64,000 nt of DNA from Tamlana sp. 2_MG-2023 (GCF_030548465.1 NZ_JAUOSF010000004.1:310001-374000); one strand, 5' to 3'. Counted from the stretch's first letter, positions 26,719 through 34,607 are shown. The notes: generated by a model not told the origin, from the letters alone. Translations and numbers: made by a program.

Positions 26719-27537
26719 ATGATTATTGTTAAAACAAAAGAAGAGATTGAGTTAATGCGCGAGAGTGCTTTAATCGTGTCGAAGACTTTAGGTGAAATTG
26801 CTAAACACATTAAGCCAGGTGTAACGACGCTCCAATTAGATAAAATTGCCGAAGAACACATTAGAGATCACGGGGCAATCCCAGGGTTTTTAGGGTTATA
26901 CGATTTCCCGAACACCCTTTGTATGAGTCCGAATTCACAAGTGGTACACGGTATTCCTAATGGTGATCCGCTAAAAGAAGGTGATATTATTTCTATCGAT
27001 TGTGGGGCTTTAAAAAATGGCTTTTACGGTGATCACGCCTACACTTTTGCTATTGGTGAAATCGCTCCTGAAACCGAAAAATTACTTCAGGTAACAAAAG
27101 AATCTTTATACGTAGGGATTAGAGAATTTAAAGCTAATAATCGTGTTGGCGATGTGGGTTTTGCCATTCAAAAATATTGTGAAGATCACGGTTATGGCGT
27201 GGTACGTGAATTGGTGGGCCACGGTTTAGGAAGTACGATGCACGAAGATCCTGAAATGCCGAATTACGGTAAACGCGGTCGCGGAAAGAAATTTGTTGAC
27301 GGTATGGTGGTTGCCATCGAACCGATGATTAACCTTGGAACACAACGCATCAAACAACATAGAGATGGTTGGACGATTACGACTTTAGATAATAAACCTT
27401 CAGCGCACTTTGAACATGATGTAGCCCTTGTTGATGGTAAACCTGAGTTATTATCTACCTTTGGATATATTTATGAGGCTCTAGGAATTGAAAGTAATGA
27501 AGAGGATGAGTTTAGACGTGAAGCTTTAGTGCTTTAA
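26719..27537 (+). CDS. map: Methionine aminopeptidase, type I
   Basis: A 272-residue pita-bread metallopeptidase that removes the initiator Met from nascent proteins. The metal ligands are seen as Asp in SIDCGALKNG, Asp in YGDHAYTF, His in ELVGHGLGSTMHE, Glu in VVAIEPMINLG and a final Glu/His pair around AHFEHDVAL. The catalytic His in VVHGIP is also present. The type I form has no 60-residue insert, as here. It is an independent transcription unit rather than part of the ribosomal-protein operon where map often lies. The C-terminal tail has about 20 extra acidic residues. Confidence 0.96.
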   Translation: MIIVKTKEEIELMRESALIVSKTLGEIAKHIKPGVTTLQLDKIAEEHIRDHGAIPGFLGLYDFPNTLCMSPNSQVVHGIPNGDPLKEGDIISIDCGALKNGFYGDHAYTFAIGEIAPETEKLLQVTKESLYVGIREFKANNRVGDVGFAIQKYCEDHGYGVVRELVGHGLGSTMHEDPEMPNYGKRGRGKKFVDGMVVAIEPMINLGTQRIKQHRDGWTITTLDNKPSAHFEHDVALVDGKPELLSTFGYIYEALGIESNEEDEFRREALVL

Positions 27538-27544
27538 TTTTTAA

Positions 27545-27662
27545 ACTATTACGCAGAGATTCACAGAGGTTTCACAGAGAGACACGGAGAAATACTTAGG
27601 CTATAAATGAACTAATCAGAACAAAAACAGAGAGCCACAAAGACTTCACAAAAAAAGTGACA
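27545..27662 (+). repeat. CACAGAG-type repeat, left flank of the GxxExxY gene
   Basis: Starts TTACGCAGAGATTCACAGAG and continues as degenerate CACAGAG / CACGGAG units up to 13 bases before the next ATG. It faces an inverted copy on the other side of the gene (28054-28100). Confidence 0.7.
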
Positions 27663-27675
27663 GAGAAATATTAGT

Positions 27676-28053
27676 ATGAGCTACGATAAAATAACGGAAA
27701 ATATTATTGGAGCAGCTATTGAAGTTCACAAAACTTTAGGTCCTGGACTGTTAGAATCGGCTTACCAAGAATGTCTTTTTTATGAATTAAGTAAACTGGG
27801 GTACTCTGTTAAAAAAGAAGTAGTTCTACCTGTTATTTATAAAGGTATTAAAATAGATCATGGTTACAGAATTGATTTATTGGTTGAAAATATTGTCGTT
27901 GAGCTAAAAACAGTTGAACGTTTTACCGATGTCCATACAGCTCAGATTCTAACTTATATGAAATTGGGCAACTACCCTTTTGGCTTACTTTTAAACTTTA
28001 ACAGTAAACTTTTGAAAAACGGTATTAAAAGACTCATAAACACTCTCGAGTAA
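27676..28053 (+). CDS. GxxExxY family protein (PD-(D/E)XK nuclease-like)
   Basis: A 125-residue protein. The name-giving motif is GPGLLESAY (residues about 22-30), with the expected preceding IIGAAIEVHKTLG. The later YRIDLLVEN...VVELKTVERF carries the Asp and Glu-x-Lys of a PD-(D/E)XK nuclease core, followed by HTAQILTYMKLG. The family is widespread in Bacteroidota and other environmental bacteria but its function is not known; the fold suggests a DNA or RNA endonuclease. Here it is the only gene between inverted copies of a CACAGAG-type repeat, which suggests a mobile or selfish unit. Confidence 0.88.
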   Translation: MSYDKITENIIGAAIEVHKTLGPGLLESAYQECLFYELSKLGYSVKKEVVLPVIYKGIKIDHGYRIDLLVENIVVELKTVERFTDVHTAQILTYMKLGNYPFGLLLNFNSKLLKNGIKRLINTLE

Positions 28054-28100
28054 GCTCTCTGCGAAACTCTGTGTTTCCTCTGAGCATCTCCGTGTAACAG
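28054..28100 (-). repeat. CACAGAG-type repeat, right (inverted) flank of the GxxExxY gene
   Basis: CTCTCTGCGAAACTCTGTGT followed by CCTCTGAGCATCTCCGTGTAA is the inverted counterpart of the block at 27545. It ends next to the ATG of the methyltransferase gene at 28103. Confidence 0.7.
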
Positions 28101-28102
28101 CT

Positions 28103-28867
28103 ATGAAAAAACTCTTCAAATTAATCCTAAACATCATACCTCGACCTCTACTAATCAGGCTGAGCTACGTTATTCGTCCTGTTTTGGCGTCCTATTTAAA
28201 AGGCACGAACTTCACCGATCCCATAGATGAGAAAAGTTTTAAAACCTTCTTACCTTACGGCTACGGGAGCCAACGCAACAATGTATTATCGCCTTCAACC
28301 TTATCTTTAGAACGTCACCGTTTACTTTGGTTATACCTTAAAAACGATACCACGTTTTTTACCGAAAATCTAAAAGTTTTACATTTTGCTCCTGAGCAAG
28401 CTTTTTATAAGCGCTTCAGAAAAATGACAAACTTAGATTATGTGACCACAGATTTAAATTCGCCGCTTGCTGATGTTAAAGCTGATATCTGCAACCTGCC
28501 TTTTGAAGATGGCGAATTCGATTTGATATTATGCAATCACGTTTTAGAACATATCCCTGATGACACCAAAGCCATGCAAGAGCTTTTTAGAGTGATGAAA
28601 AAAGGTGGCATGGGTATTTTTCAGATTCCGCAGGAATTAGATCGAGCCGTGACTTTTGAAGATGATTCGATTACCGATAAAAAAGAACGCGCTAAAATAT
28701 TCGGACAATACGACCATGTGCGTGTTTATGGTCGTGATTATTTCGATAAACTTAGAAGCATCGGATTTACGGTTGAAGAAGTCGATTATACAGCAAAGCT
28801 TCCTGAAGACACTATTGAAAAATATTGCTTAGCTAAAGGCGAAATTATTCCGGTGGTTTTTAAATAG
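28103..28867 (+). CDS. Class I SAM-dependent methyltransferase
   Basis: A 254-residue protein. An unusual N-terminal 85 residues (hydrophobic helix NIIPRPLLIRLSYVIRPVLA, then PYGYGSQRNNVLSPSTLSLERHRLLW) precede a Methyltransf_11-type domain. VLHFAPEQAF replaces the normal glycine-rich motif I, and LPFEDGEFDLILCNHVLEHIPDD is motif IV, the clearest signature. The C-terminal YDHVRVYGRDYFDKLRSIGF matches a Bacteroidota subgroup often placed near glycan or lipid genes. The acceptor is unknown. Its start lies 2 bp after the inverted repeat, so its promoter may lie in the repeat or upstream. Confidence 0.82.
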   Translation: MKKLFKLILNIIPRPLLIRLSYVIRPVLASYLKGTNFTDPIDEKSFKTFLPYGYGSQRNNVLSPSTLSLERHRLLWLYLKNDTTFFTENLKVLHFAPEQAFYKRFRKMTNLDYVTTDLNSPLADVKADICNLPFEDGEFDLILCNHVLEHIPDDTKAMQELFRVMKKGGMGIFQIPQELDRAVTFEDDSITDKKERAKIFGQYDHVRVYGRDYFDKLRSIGFTVEEVDYTAKLPEDTIEKYCLAKGEIIPVVFK

Positions 28868-28927
28868 TGTATTAATCACATAGAAATCAGCGAGTAATCA
28901 CACACTTAAATTAATTTTTCAGTAGCA

Positions 28928-29098
28928 TGTCAAATCGAGCGCAGTCGAGATTGGTTGCTTTTTACATTAAAACTTTCAGGCCTGTACTCCTGAAACAATA
29001 AGACCCTTCAGGTTTCTAAAACCTGAAGGGTCTGCAAAATTTAAATCACGTCGATATAGCCGTATTGCAAAACGTTCTCGACTGCGCTCGAACTGACA
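28928..29098. repeat. Inverted TGTC...GCGCAGTCGAGA element, long-loop copy
   Basis: TGTCAAATCGAGCGCAGTCG at the left and its inverted counterpart (CTCGACTGCGCTCGAACTGACA) at the right frame an inner palindrome (GACCCTTCAGGTTT..AAACCTGAAGGGTC, 29002-29032). Sister copies without the insert lie at 31114-31182 and 34427-34494. This accounts for most of the 294-bp gap 28868-29161, where I see no gene. Confidence 0.7.
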
Positions 29099-29161
29099 AC
29101 AAGGTCAAAATCAACATGCTTATTGTTATAAGATTCCTCATGCCTCGGAATGACACCAGCA

Positions 29162-29386
29162 TCACCGCTTATTTTTCAGCATCTTTAAATACATATTTTC
29201 CACCTTGGTCCTCGCCCAGGGTGTTCTACGAAGAAATTTCAAACTAGACTTCACGGAAGGGTTTTCCGTGAAACATCTAATTTTTATATTGTATCCCATG
29301 TATTCCCAACCGTAATGCGCCACCAAGTCATTAATGATTTGTTCTAGCTTTACGCCATGCAACGGGTTATTTGGTTGTGATTCCAA
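29162..29386 (-). CDS. VF530-family small DNA-binding-like protein
   Basis: A 74-residue protein matching the VF530 family: [27 protein letters not shown] near the N-terminus, then [25 protein letters not shown] Vibrio homologue has a solved structure of a helical fold suggested to bind DNA; function is unproven. The only possible start in frame is TTG 29386 (a stop codon lies two codons upstream), and it overlaps the previous gene by 20 bp, so translation is probably coupled. Third gene of the rhlE transcript. Confidence 0.85.
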   Translation of the reverse strand: MESQPNNPLHGVKLEQIINDLVAHYGWEYMGYNIKIRCFTENPSVKSSLKFLRRTPWARTKVENMYLKMLKNKR

Positions 29387-29591
29387 GGACTAATTGTTTA
29401 ATTTTTACAGCTTTTTCAAAATGGTCTAACTGATGCGTTTCAATCCACCAGGTTGCAGCTTCCATTAATAATTCAGGGTTATCATTTTTATTTTTAAAAA
29501 ATGCATAAAACGAAATACCAACGTTTTCACCTTTGGCGGCAATTTTCTTATCGCAAACTTCTAGAATCTTATCTTTTAAAACTTGTTTCAA
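29367..29591 (-). CDS. Small conserved protein (DUF6500-like)
   Basis: A 74-residue acidic/basic protein without signal peptide: [20 protein letters not shown], then [24 protein letters not shown], ending [16 protein letters not shown] recall this pattern as DUF6500, a short family of unknown function; confidence in the family number is moderate. The start is TTG 29591, 6 bp after the rhlE stop; there is no ATG nearby. It overlaps the VF530 gene by 20 bp. Cytoplasmic, function unknown. Confidence 0.72.
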   Translation of the reverse strand: MKQVLKDKILEVCDKKIAAKGENVGISFYAFFKNKNDNPELLMEAATWWIETHQLDHFEKAVKIKQLVLGITTK

Positions 29592-29597
29592 AATGGC

Positions 29598-30911
29598 TTA
29601 ACTTCTTTTATCGCTACTACGATTTGGTCGTCTTGACTTATTGCTTCTTCCTCCTGAATTTCTAGAAGAACTTCTACTAGAATTTCCTGAGTTTCCTCCT
29701 GAACTTTTAGAATTCGATTTACGAGGCGCTCTATTTTGACGACCTTGACCTTGCTTTATAGGCGCTGTAGAAGCATTTGGATCTGGCTCAAAACCTTCAA
29801 CAATTTCTACAGGTAATTTGATATCAATTAATTTTTCAATATCTCTTAAAAACGTCGTTTCATCAGCTGAAACCAAAGATATCGCTTCACCCTTCGCTCC
29901 TGCTCTACCAGTTCTACCAATACGGTGTACGTAATCTTCAGAAACGTTAGGCAATTCAAAGTTAATCACGTGAGGCAATAACGGAATATCCAATCCTCTG
30001 GCCGCAATATCAGTAGCCACTAAAACGCGAACACGCCCAGATTTAAACCCTGATAAAGCTTTGGTTCTTGCACCCTGACTTTTATTTCCGTGGATGGCAG
30101 CCGCAGTAATTCCTGCTTTATCTAATTTTTCGCAAAGTTTATTCGCGCCGTGTTTTGTTCTTGTAAACACTAAAACTTGTTTCCAGTTTCCATCAGAAAT
30201 TAATTTCGTAATTAAACCTGTTTTAGATCCTTTGGCAACGCGGTACACCTTTTGTGAAATCGCTTCCACCGTTGTATTTTCAGGAGTAGCTTCCACTTGA
30301 ACAGGATGATTTAAAATCCCATGAGCTAACTTCTTGATATCTTTGGAAAAGGTAGCTGAAAACATCAAATTCTGACGTTTCTCAGGCATACTTTTAATTA
30401 CTTTTTCTATATCTCTTAAAAAGCCCATATCTAACATACGGTCGGCTTCATCGAGCACAAAAATCTCAACACGTTTAAGCGATAATAAGCCCTGACTTTG
30501 TAAATCTAACAAACGTCCCGGCGTGGCTACTAAAACATCAACGCCTTGACGGATGGTTGCAGCTTGCGGTTTCTGGTTTACACCACCAAAAATAACGGCA
30601 CTTCGTAAGTTTAAAAACTCGCTATATTCTCTAACATTCGCGTACACTTGCGCTGCTAATTCACGCGTTGGCGTTAAAATTAAAGCACGAATAGGTCTGT
30701 ATTTTTCTTTCGGATTTTCAGAAAGTATATGTAAAAGCGGCAAAGTAAAACCTGCCGTTTTCCCTGTACCTGTTTGCGCCGATGCTAAAACATCGTGTCC
30801 TTCTAAAACTGGAGGTATTGCTTTTTGTTGAATTGGAGAGGGTGTTGTGTATCCTTTTTTGCTAATTGCTTTTAACAAGGCATCAGATAAGCCTAAAGAT
30901 TGAAATGACAT
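29598..30911 (-). CDS. rhlE: DEAD-box ATP-dependent RNA helicase, RhlE-like
   Basis: A 437-residue RNA helicase. All core motifs are visible: the Q motif ([15 protein letters not shown]... [11 protein letters not shown]), motif I AQTGTGKT, Ia PTRELAAQ, Ib [26 protein letters not shown], then ARGLDIP and [10 protein letters not shown] in the second RecA domain. The C-terminal 55 residues are low-complexity Ser/Asn/Arg/Gly ([19 protein letters not shown]), a disordered RNA-binding tail. Such enzymes remodel RNA in ribosome assembly and in cold response. It heads a three-gene minus-strand transcript with the two small genes. Confidence 0.94.
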   Translation of the reverse strand: MSFQSLGLSDALLKAISKKGYTTPSPIQQKAIPPVLEGHDVLASAQTGTGKTAGFTLPLLHILSENPKEKYRPIRALILTPTRELAAQVYANVREYSEFLNLRSAVIFGGVNQKPQAATIRQGVDVLVATPGRLLDLQSQGLLSLKRVEIFVLDEADRMLDMGFLRDIEKVIKSMPEKRQNLMFSATFSKDIKKLAHGILNHPVQVEATPENTTVEAISQKVYRVAKGSKTGLITKLISDGNWKQVLVFTRTKHGANKLCEKLDKAGITAAAIHGNKSQGARTKALSGFKSGRVRVLVATDIAARGLDIPLLPHVINFELPNVSEDYVHRIGRTGRAGAKGEAISLVSADETTFLRDIEKLIDIKLPVEIVEGFEPDPNASTAPIKQGQGRQNRAPRKSNSKSSGGNSGNSSRSSSRNSGGRSNKSRRPNRSSDKRS

Positions 30912-31113
30912 ATATTTTGTTTATGAAGCACACATACAAAAATTTATAGTCTACTTCTTTAAGAGGGCAAATGTACAGCTAATTTTACCATTTGCGCCTA
31001 AATACTTGTTGTTGTGTTAAATTTTGTTATTTTAAGTTATAGAGATTAGTAGCTAGTTTTGTACTTTTAAGTTGAATTTTTAATGGAATGTTAAGCTGTA
31101 TGACGATCGAAAA

Positions 31114-31182
31114 TGTCAGATCTAGCGCAGTCGAGATCCAATTATTCACAACGAAAAGTTCTCGACTGCGCTCGAACAGACA
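31114..31182. repeat. Inverted TGTC...GCGCAGTCGAGA element, short copy
   Basis: A 69-bp imperfect palindrome: TGTCAGATCTAGCGCAGTCG on the left and CTCGACTGCGCTCGAACAGA on the right, loop about 20 bases. It is the only structure in the 337-bp gap 30912-31248 apart from the 12-mer at 31219. Confidence 0.75.
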
Positions 31183-31218
31183 ACAACGCTGTAAAGTTAA
31201 TTTTTAACCTCAGCACAA

Positions 31219-31230
31219 TTCCGCGAAAGC
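31219..31230 (-). repeat. 12-mer GCTTTCGCGGAA, copy 1
   Basis: Minus-strand copy of an oligomer found four times in the window (also 32186-32197, 36029-36040, 46411-46422). This copy is 18 bp before the bTHX gene. Confidence 0.6.
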
Positions 31231-31248
31231 GAAAAAACAATTTATAAA

Positions 31249-31383
31249 ATGGGAAAAGGAGATAAAAAAACGAAACGTGGCAAAATATACAGAGGCACTT
31301 TTGGGGTGAGACGCCCTCGAATTAAAAAGAAGCCTTCAATAGAAAGTAAAATTGGCATTGGCAACAAAGCGCAACCTAAATAG
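31249..31383 (+). CDS. Small ribosomal subunit protein bTHX
   Basis: A 44-residue very basic protein: [20 protein letters not shown] then [10 protein letters not shown]. This is the ribosomal protein THX signature; the peptide lies in a cavity at the top of the 30S head and helps stabilise the rRNA there. Bacteroidota versions have the same [13 protein letters not shown] start. The short C-terminal tail ([14 protein letters not shown]) is longer than in Thermus. It is easily missed because of its size. It converges with yaaA, with 21 bp between the stops. Confidence 0.93.
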   Translation: MGKGDKKTKRGKIYRGTFGVRRPRIKKKPSIESKIGIGNKAQPK

Positions 31384-31404
31384 ATCGCGCTTTCTTTATA
31401 TGTT

Positions 31405-32163
31405 TTATCTAATAAAAACCAATTCGTTTTCTTTAGACATTTCTTCGCTTAAGCCATAACCTTCGTAGTTGAAACCTTTTAAATCATCAATGGTTTTAGC
31501 ATTGGTATCTACCACGTAACGCGCCATTAATCCGCGAGCAGCTTTAGCATAAAAGGCAATTATTTTGTATTCGCCGTTTTTAAAATCTTTAAAATTTGCA
31601 GTCACAACAGGAACTTTCAAGGCTTTGCTATCAACCGCTTTAAAATATTCGTTACTGGCTAAGTTTAAAAACAGCTCATCATCTTCTAATTCTTCGTTTA
31701 GCGCTTTGGTGATGTCTTTTTTCCAAAATTCGTATAAATTCTTATTAACACCAACAGGGAATTTAGTCCCCATTTCTAAGCGGTAAGGTTGTATTAAGTC
31801 CGTAGGTTTTAAAACCCCGTATAACCCGGAAAGAATTCGAACGGTATTTTGCAAGGTTTCTATTTTATCTTCGGGAACCGTGTAAGCATCTAAACCACGG
31901 TACACATCACCGTTAAAGGCATAAACCGCAGGCCTGGCATTGTCGCTTGTAAAAGGTAATTCCCAATCTTGGTTGCGCTCATAATTTAATTGCCCTAAAG
32001 CATCAGAAATTTTCATGAGTTTTGATAAATCTTTAGCCGATTTCTTCTTCAGTAATTTATTTAAACGCTCTGATTGTTTTAAAAACTGAGGTTCTGTATG
32101 TTGTTTTATAGGCAATTCGCTTTCAAAGTCTAAGGATTTTGCCGGAGATATCACTAGTTTCAT
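31405..32163 (-). CDS. yaaA: Peroxide stress protein YaaA (UPF0246)
   Basis: A 252-residue protein of the YaaA/DUF328 family, which lowers free intracellular iron during peroxide stress and has a DNA-binding helix-hairpin-helix region. Seen: the invariant start MKLVISPAKSLDF, the PAVYAFNGDVYRGLDAYTV block, RILSGLYGVLKPTDLIQPYRLEMG, and NLASNEYFKAVD. ATG 32163 is chosen because it gives the invariant start; an in-frame start at 32208 would add 15 Lys-rich residues and run over a copy of the GCTTTCGCGGAA motif. Confidence 0.93.
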   Translation of the reverse strand: MKLVISPAKSLDFESELPIKQHTEPQFLKQSERLNKLLKKKSAKDLSKLMKISDALGQLNYERNQDWELPFTSDNARPAVYAFNGDVYRGLDAYTVPEDKIETLQNTVRILSGLYGVLKPTDLIQPYRLEMGTKFPVGVNKNLYEFWKKDITKALNEELEDDELFLNLASNEYFKAVDSKALKVPVVTANFKDFKNGEYKIIAFYAKAARGLMARYVVDTNAKTIDDLKGFNYEGYGLSEEMSKENELVFIR

Positions 32164-32185
32164 AAATACTTTTTTGTCTGTTTTC

Positions 32186-32197
32186 GCTTTCGCGGAA
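32186..32197 (+). repeat. 12-mer GCTTTCGCGGAA, copy 2
   Basis: Lies just upstream of yaaA, in the 313-bp gap 32164-32476. Nothing else of note is seen in that gap, which is AT-rich and must contain the promoters of yaaA and the sigma-factor gene. Confidence 0.6.
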
Positions 32198-32476
32198 TTA
32201 GATTTCAATACAAACGAAATCTTTTACTTTCAGTTCAAATTTACAACTCCTTTACTTCTTTTTAAATATTCTCTAAGAATTATTTATGATACTACTATAA
32301 ATTGAATTGATGCTAAAGTACTATTGAATATTAATGCTTATTTTGCAAAGAACACATCCTTTTCAACCTCTTAATTTTCAGTATTCATGCATCTTATTTT
32401 TTTAATTTCAAGCTATTGAATAAAAAAACAAGTGTAATAAAAACATAGTACTGACACTAACCAAGAAAACATCACC

Positions 32477-32974
32477 GTGAGTACAGACTTTTATAAAACC
32501 TATATCTTACCATACAGTGCTATAATTATTAAAATTTGTAGAGCTTATTCTAATTCTCAAGAAGATTATGAAGATTATTACCAAGAGGTATGCTTGCAAA
32601 TATGGAAAAGCAGGGAAAATTTCGAAAACAAATCTGAATGGTCAACTTGGGTATACAGAATATCTTTAAATGTATGTCTTTCATTATTAAGAAAGCAAAA
32701 AAAATATAAGGACACCAATAGCTTTGAGGAATCATATAACGAATTTTCAAATCAATCAGATTCTGCTGAAGCCGTAAAAGATTACACCATAGATATAGCA
32801 AAACTGTATGACATCATAAAAAAGTTACCAGAAATAGACCGCGGAATTATTCTGCTCTACCTAGAAAAGAAGTCCTATAAAGAAATTGCTGAAATCATGG
32901 GAACAAATAGTAATTCTATAGGCGTAAAAATAACAAGAATTAAAAACCGAATAAAAAAACAAATCAATGGATAA
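32477..32974 (+). CDS. ECF-type RNA polymerase sigma factor
   Basis: A 165-residue sigma-70 family factor of the extracytoplasmic-function type. Region 2 covers about 10-85 (YQEVCLQIWKSRENFENKSE, WSTWVYRISLNVCLSLLRKQ). Region 4 covers about 105-162 (DIIKKLPEIDRGIILLYLEK, then KSYKEIAEIMGTNSNSIGVKITRIKNRIKK as the HTH for the -35 element). The start is GTG 32477; no earlier ATG fits. It overlaps the next gene by 8 bp, so the two are translationally linked. The target promoters are unknown. Confidence 0.92.
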   Translation: MSTDFYKTYILPYSAIIIKICRAYSNSQEDYEDYYQEVCLQIWKSRENFENKSEWSTWVYRISLNVCLSLLRKQKKYKDTNSFEESYNEFSNQSDSAEAVKDYTIDIAKLYDIIKKLPEIDRGIILLYLEKKSYKEIAEIMGTNSNSIGVKITRIKNRIKKQING

Positions 32975-33575
32975 ATCAATAGAAGAAATTTGGAGCAAAG
33001 GATTTCAAGATGACAAACACTTAATTCCTCCTGTAATCGTAGACCTATATAATCAAAAATCAATATTAACCGTCGATAAATTAAAATCTGCCTCAAAGAA
33101 AGACAACTGGAGTATCATTCCTATTGCCGTAGTTACTTTAATCTTTTTGGTACTAAGCTCGAAACCTGTATTGGGATTATACATGTCTTCATTAATGCTA
33201 GCCATGTTCTTTTTAAATAGGCAACGACTACAATTTTTGAACACCATAAACACAAGTGAATCATGCTTTATGTATTTAAATAAAATTCAAATCATGATAA
33301 AAAATAATGTAAAATTCTATACACAACTTTTAGGTATTGGACTTCCTTTTATAGCCTATATCGGGTTCTGTATATACATTTATGAATCAAATCAATTAGA
33401 ATACATATTGGAAAGTTACTCCTTAACAAAATTAATCACAGCTTCTGTTATTTTCTTAATAGCATGTTCTTTCATCGGTGTTTGCTGTTTCAAACTATCA
33501 AATTATTTGATATACGGTCGATTAACCACAAAGATTGATGAAATGATTGATGAACTTGAATTGTTAAAGAAATAG
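32967..33575 (+). CDS. Membrane protein partner of the ECF sigma factor (putative anti-sigma)
   Basis: A 202-residue protein with a cytoplasmic N-terminal 48 residues (IEEIWSKGFQDDKHLIPPVI..., TVDKLKSASKKDN), two closely spaced transmembrane helices (about 51-84), a cytoplasmic or loop segment, then two more (about 112-135 and 152-176) and a charged end with ELELLKK. It lacks the zinc-type anti-sigma His-x3-Cys-x2-Cys motif and the FecR domain. Its 8-bp overlap with the sigma gene is the reason for suggesting anti-sigma activity; the family is not recognised. Confidence 0.65.
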   Translation: MDKSIEEIWSKGFQDDKHLIPPVIVDLYNQKSILTVDKLKSASKKDNWSIIPIAVVTLIFLVLSSKPVLGLYMSSLMLAMFFLNRQRLQFLNTINTSESCFMYLNKIQIMIKNNVKFYTQLLGIGLPFIAYIGFCIYIYESNQLEYILESYSLTKLITASVIFLIACSFIGVCCFKLSNYLIYGRLTTKIDEMIDELELLKK

Positions 33576-33701
33576 TACAATAAACATTAAGGTCAGAGAT
33601 AAAATTCACCAAAACCTGTTAGCATTGAATACAAGATAAGACAAGCGATAAGAAGTATAAACTTTAATCTTTTAAACAAAAATCTCTAATAAGCTAAAAC
33701 A

Positions 33702-34262
33702 CTACTCAATTTCAATTTTATGATGACTTAAAAGCCCTGAAACACCTTCCAAAGAGAATTTAGCGCCTTTCATTTTATTATTTTCAGGGTTCAAACTGTA
33801 ATTTATGGCGGTTCTGAAGTCCGTACGCTCTAAAATACTTCGGCTAAAAACAGCTTGTTTGAGGTCACAGTCATTAAAAACCACGCCACTTAAGTCTGCT
33901 TCGGTAAAATCTACATGGCCAAGGTTGACACCTAAAAACTCGGTGGTTTTTAAATCCATTTGATAGAAAGAACTATGATCTAAGTTGCAATTATTAAACA
34001 GAACAGAGAAACCAAACGTATCGCAAGACTCGAAATGCAACCCCAACATTTTACAGTCTTGAAAGGTCACGTCTTGAAATGTGGTATTCGTGATATTTGT
34101 GGAACTCAAATTACAATCTATAAATTCACATTCTAAAAAACGAATACCGTTTAAAAAAGCATTTGAAAAATTACAATTAGAGAAAGTACAGTATTCGTAA
34201 TCGCCATGCGGCAGTCTGTTTTCTGTAAAATCTTGTTTGTTGAAATTTTGATCTTCTACCAT
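33702..34262 (-). CDS. Pentapeptide-repeat protein (Qnr/McbG-like)
   Basis: A 186-residue protein made of pentapeptide repeats (A/C/N-D/F-L/F-x-x): for example YCTFSNCNFSNAFLNGIRFL, CNLSSTNITNTTFQDVTF, then a second block VDFTEADLSGVVFNDCDL and AVFSRSILERTDFRTAINY. This forms a right-handed square beta-helix that can mimic DNA. The two blocks split by a short turn, and the length of about 190 with a C-terminal helix (GVSGLLSHH), resemble chromosomal relatives of Qnr gyrase-protection proteins. Whether it protects gyrase is not shown by sequence. Single gene, promoter not recognised. Confidence 0.83.
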   Translation of the reverse strand: MVEDQNFNKQDFTENRLPHGDYEYCTFSNCNFSNAFLNGIRFLECEFIDCNLSSTNITNTTFQDVTFQDCKMLGLHFESCDTFGFSVLFNNCNLDHSSFYQMDLKTTEFLGVNLGHVDFTEADLSGVVFNDCDLKQAVFSRSILERTDFRTAINYSLNPENNKMKGAKFSLEGVSGLLSHHKIEIE

Positions 34263-34341
34263 GGGATAAATTTACTTAAAAACTTGGAAAACACCTTAAA
34301 GTTAATTTTTAATTGAAAGTCAGGCTGAGCCCCACTACAAA

Positions 34342-34422
34342 AAATTTGAATAACGGAGATATTGACGTCTTTTAAATTTTTGTTTTGCAGACCCTTCAGG
34401 TTTTTAAAACCTGAAGGGTCTT
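34342..34422 (-). repeat. Palindromic GACCCTTCAGGTTT element, copy 2
   Basis: The palindrome GACCCTTCAGGTTT / AAACCTGAAGGGTC and about 45 bp beside it (GCAAAA...TTTAAA..GACGTC.ATAT) match 29000-29072 in the opposite orientation. It is the first of three repeat types packed into the 409-bp gap 34263-34671, which contains no gene. Confidence 0.65.
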
Positions 34423-34426
34423 ATCA

Positions 34427-34494
34427 TGTCAATGATAGCGCAGTCGAGGTCGGTGTTCGTAATTGAAACACATCTCGACTGCGCTCGATGTGAC
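34427..34494. repeat. Inverted TGTC...GCGCAGTCGAGA element, short copy 2
   Basis: A 68-bp imperfect palindrome: TGTCAATGATAGCGCAGTCG at left, CTCGACTGCGCTCGATGTGA at right. Confidence 0.72.
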
Positions 34495-34607
34495 TAATTA
34501 TTAAATATTCAAAATTGTTTGGTTACTTCATAGAAATCAGACACCGCTTTTTAGTAATATATAGTGATGAAATCTGATTTCAACATAAATAAACTTGAGC
34601 TTCTTTG

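Noticed and set aside
27545-28100. CRISPR array
   Set aside because: The CACAGAG units are degenerate, unevenly spaced and in both orientations, with no spacers of constant length.
29065-29247. 60-codon plus-strand frame
   Set aside because: It lies over a GCGCAGTCGAGA repeat arm and the antisense of the VF530 gene.
32886-33253. Minus-strand frames over the sigma/anti-sigma pair
   Set aside because: The plus-strand sigma factor is unambiguous; the opposite frames show no motif.
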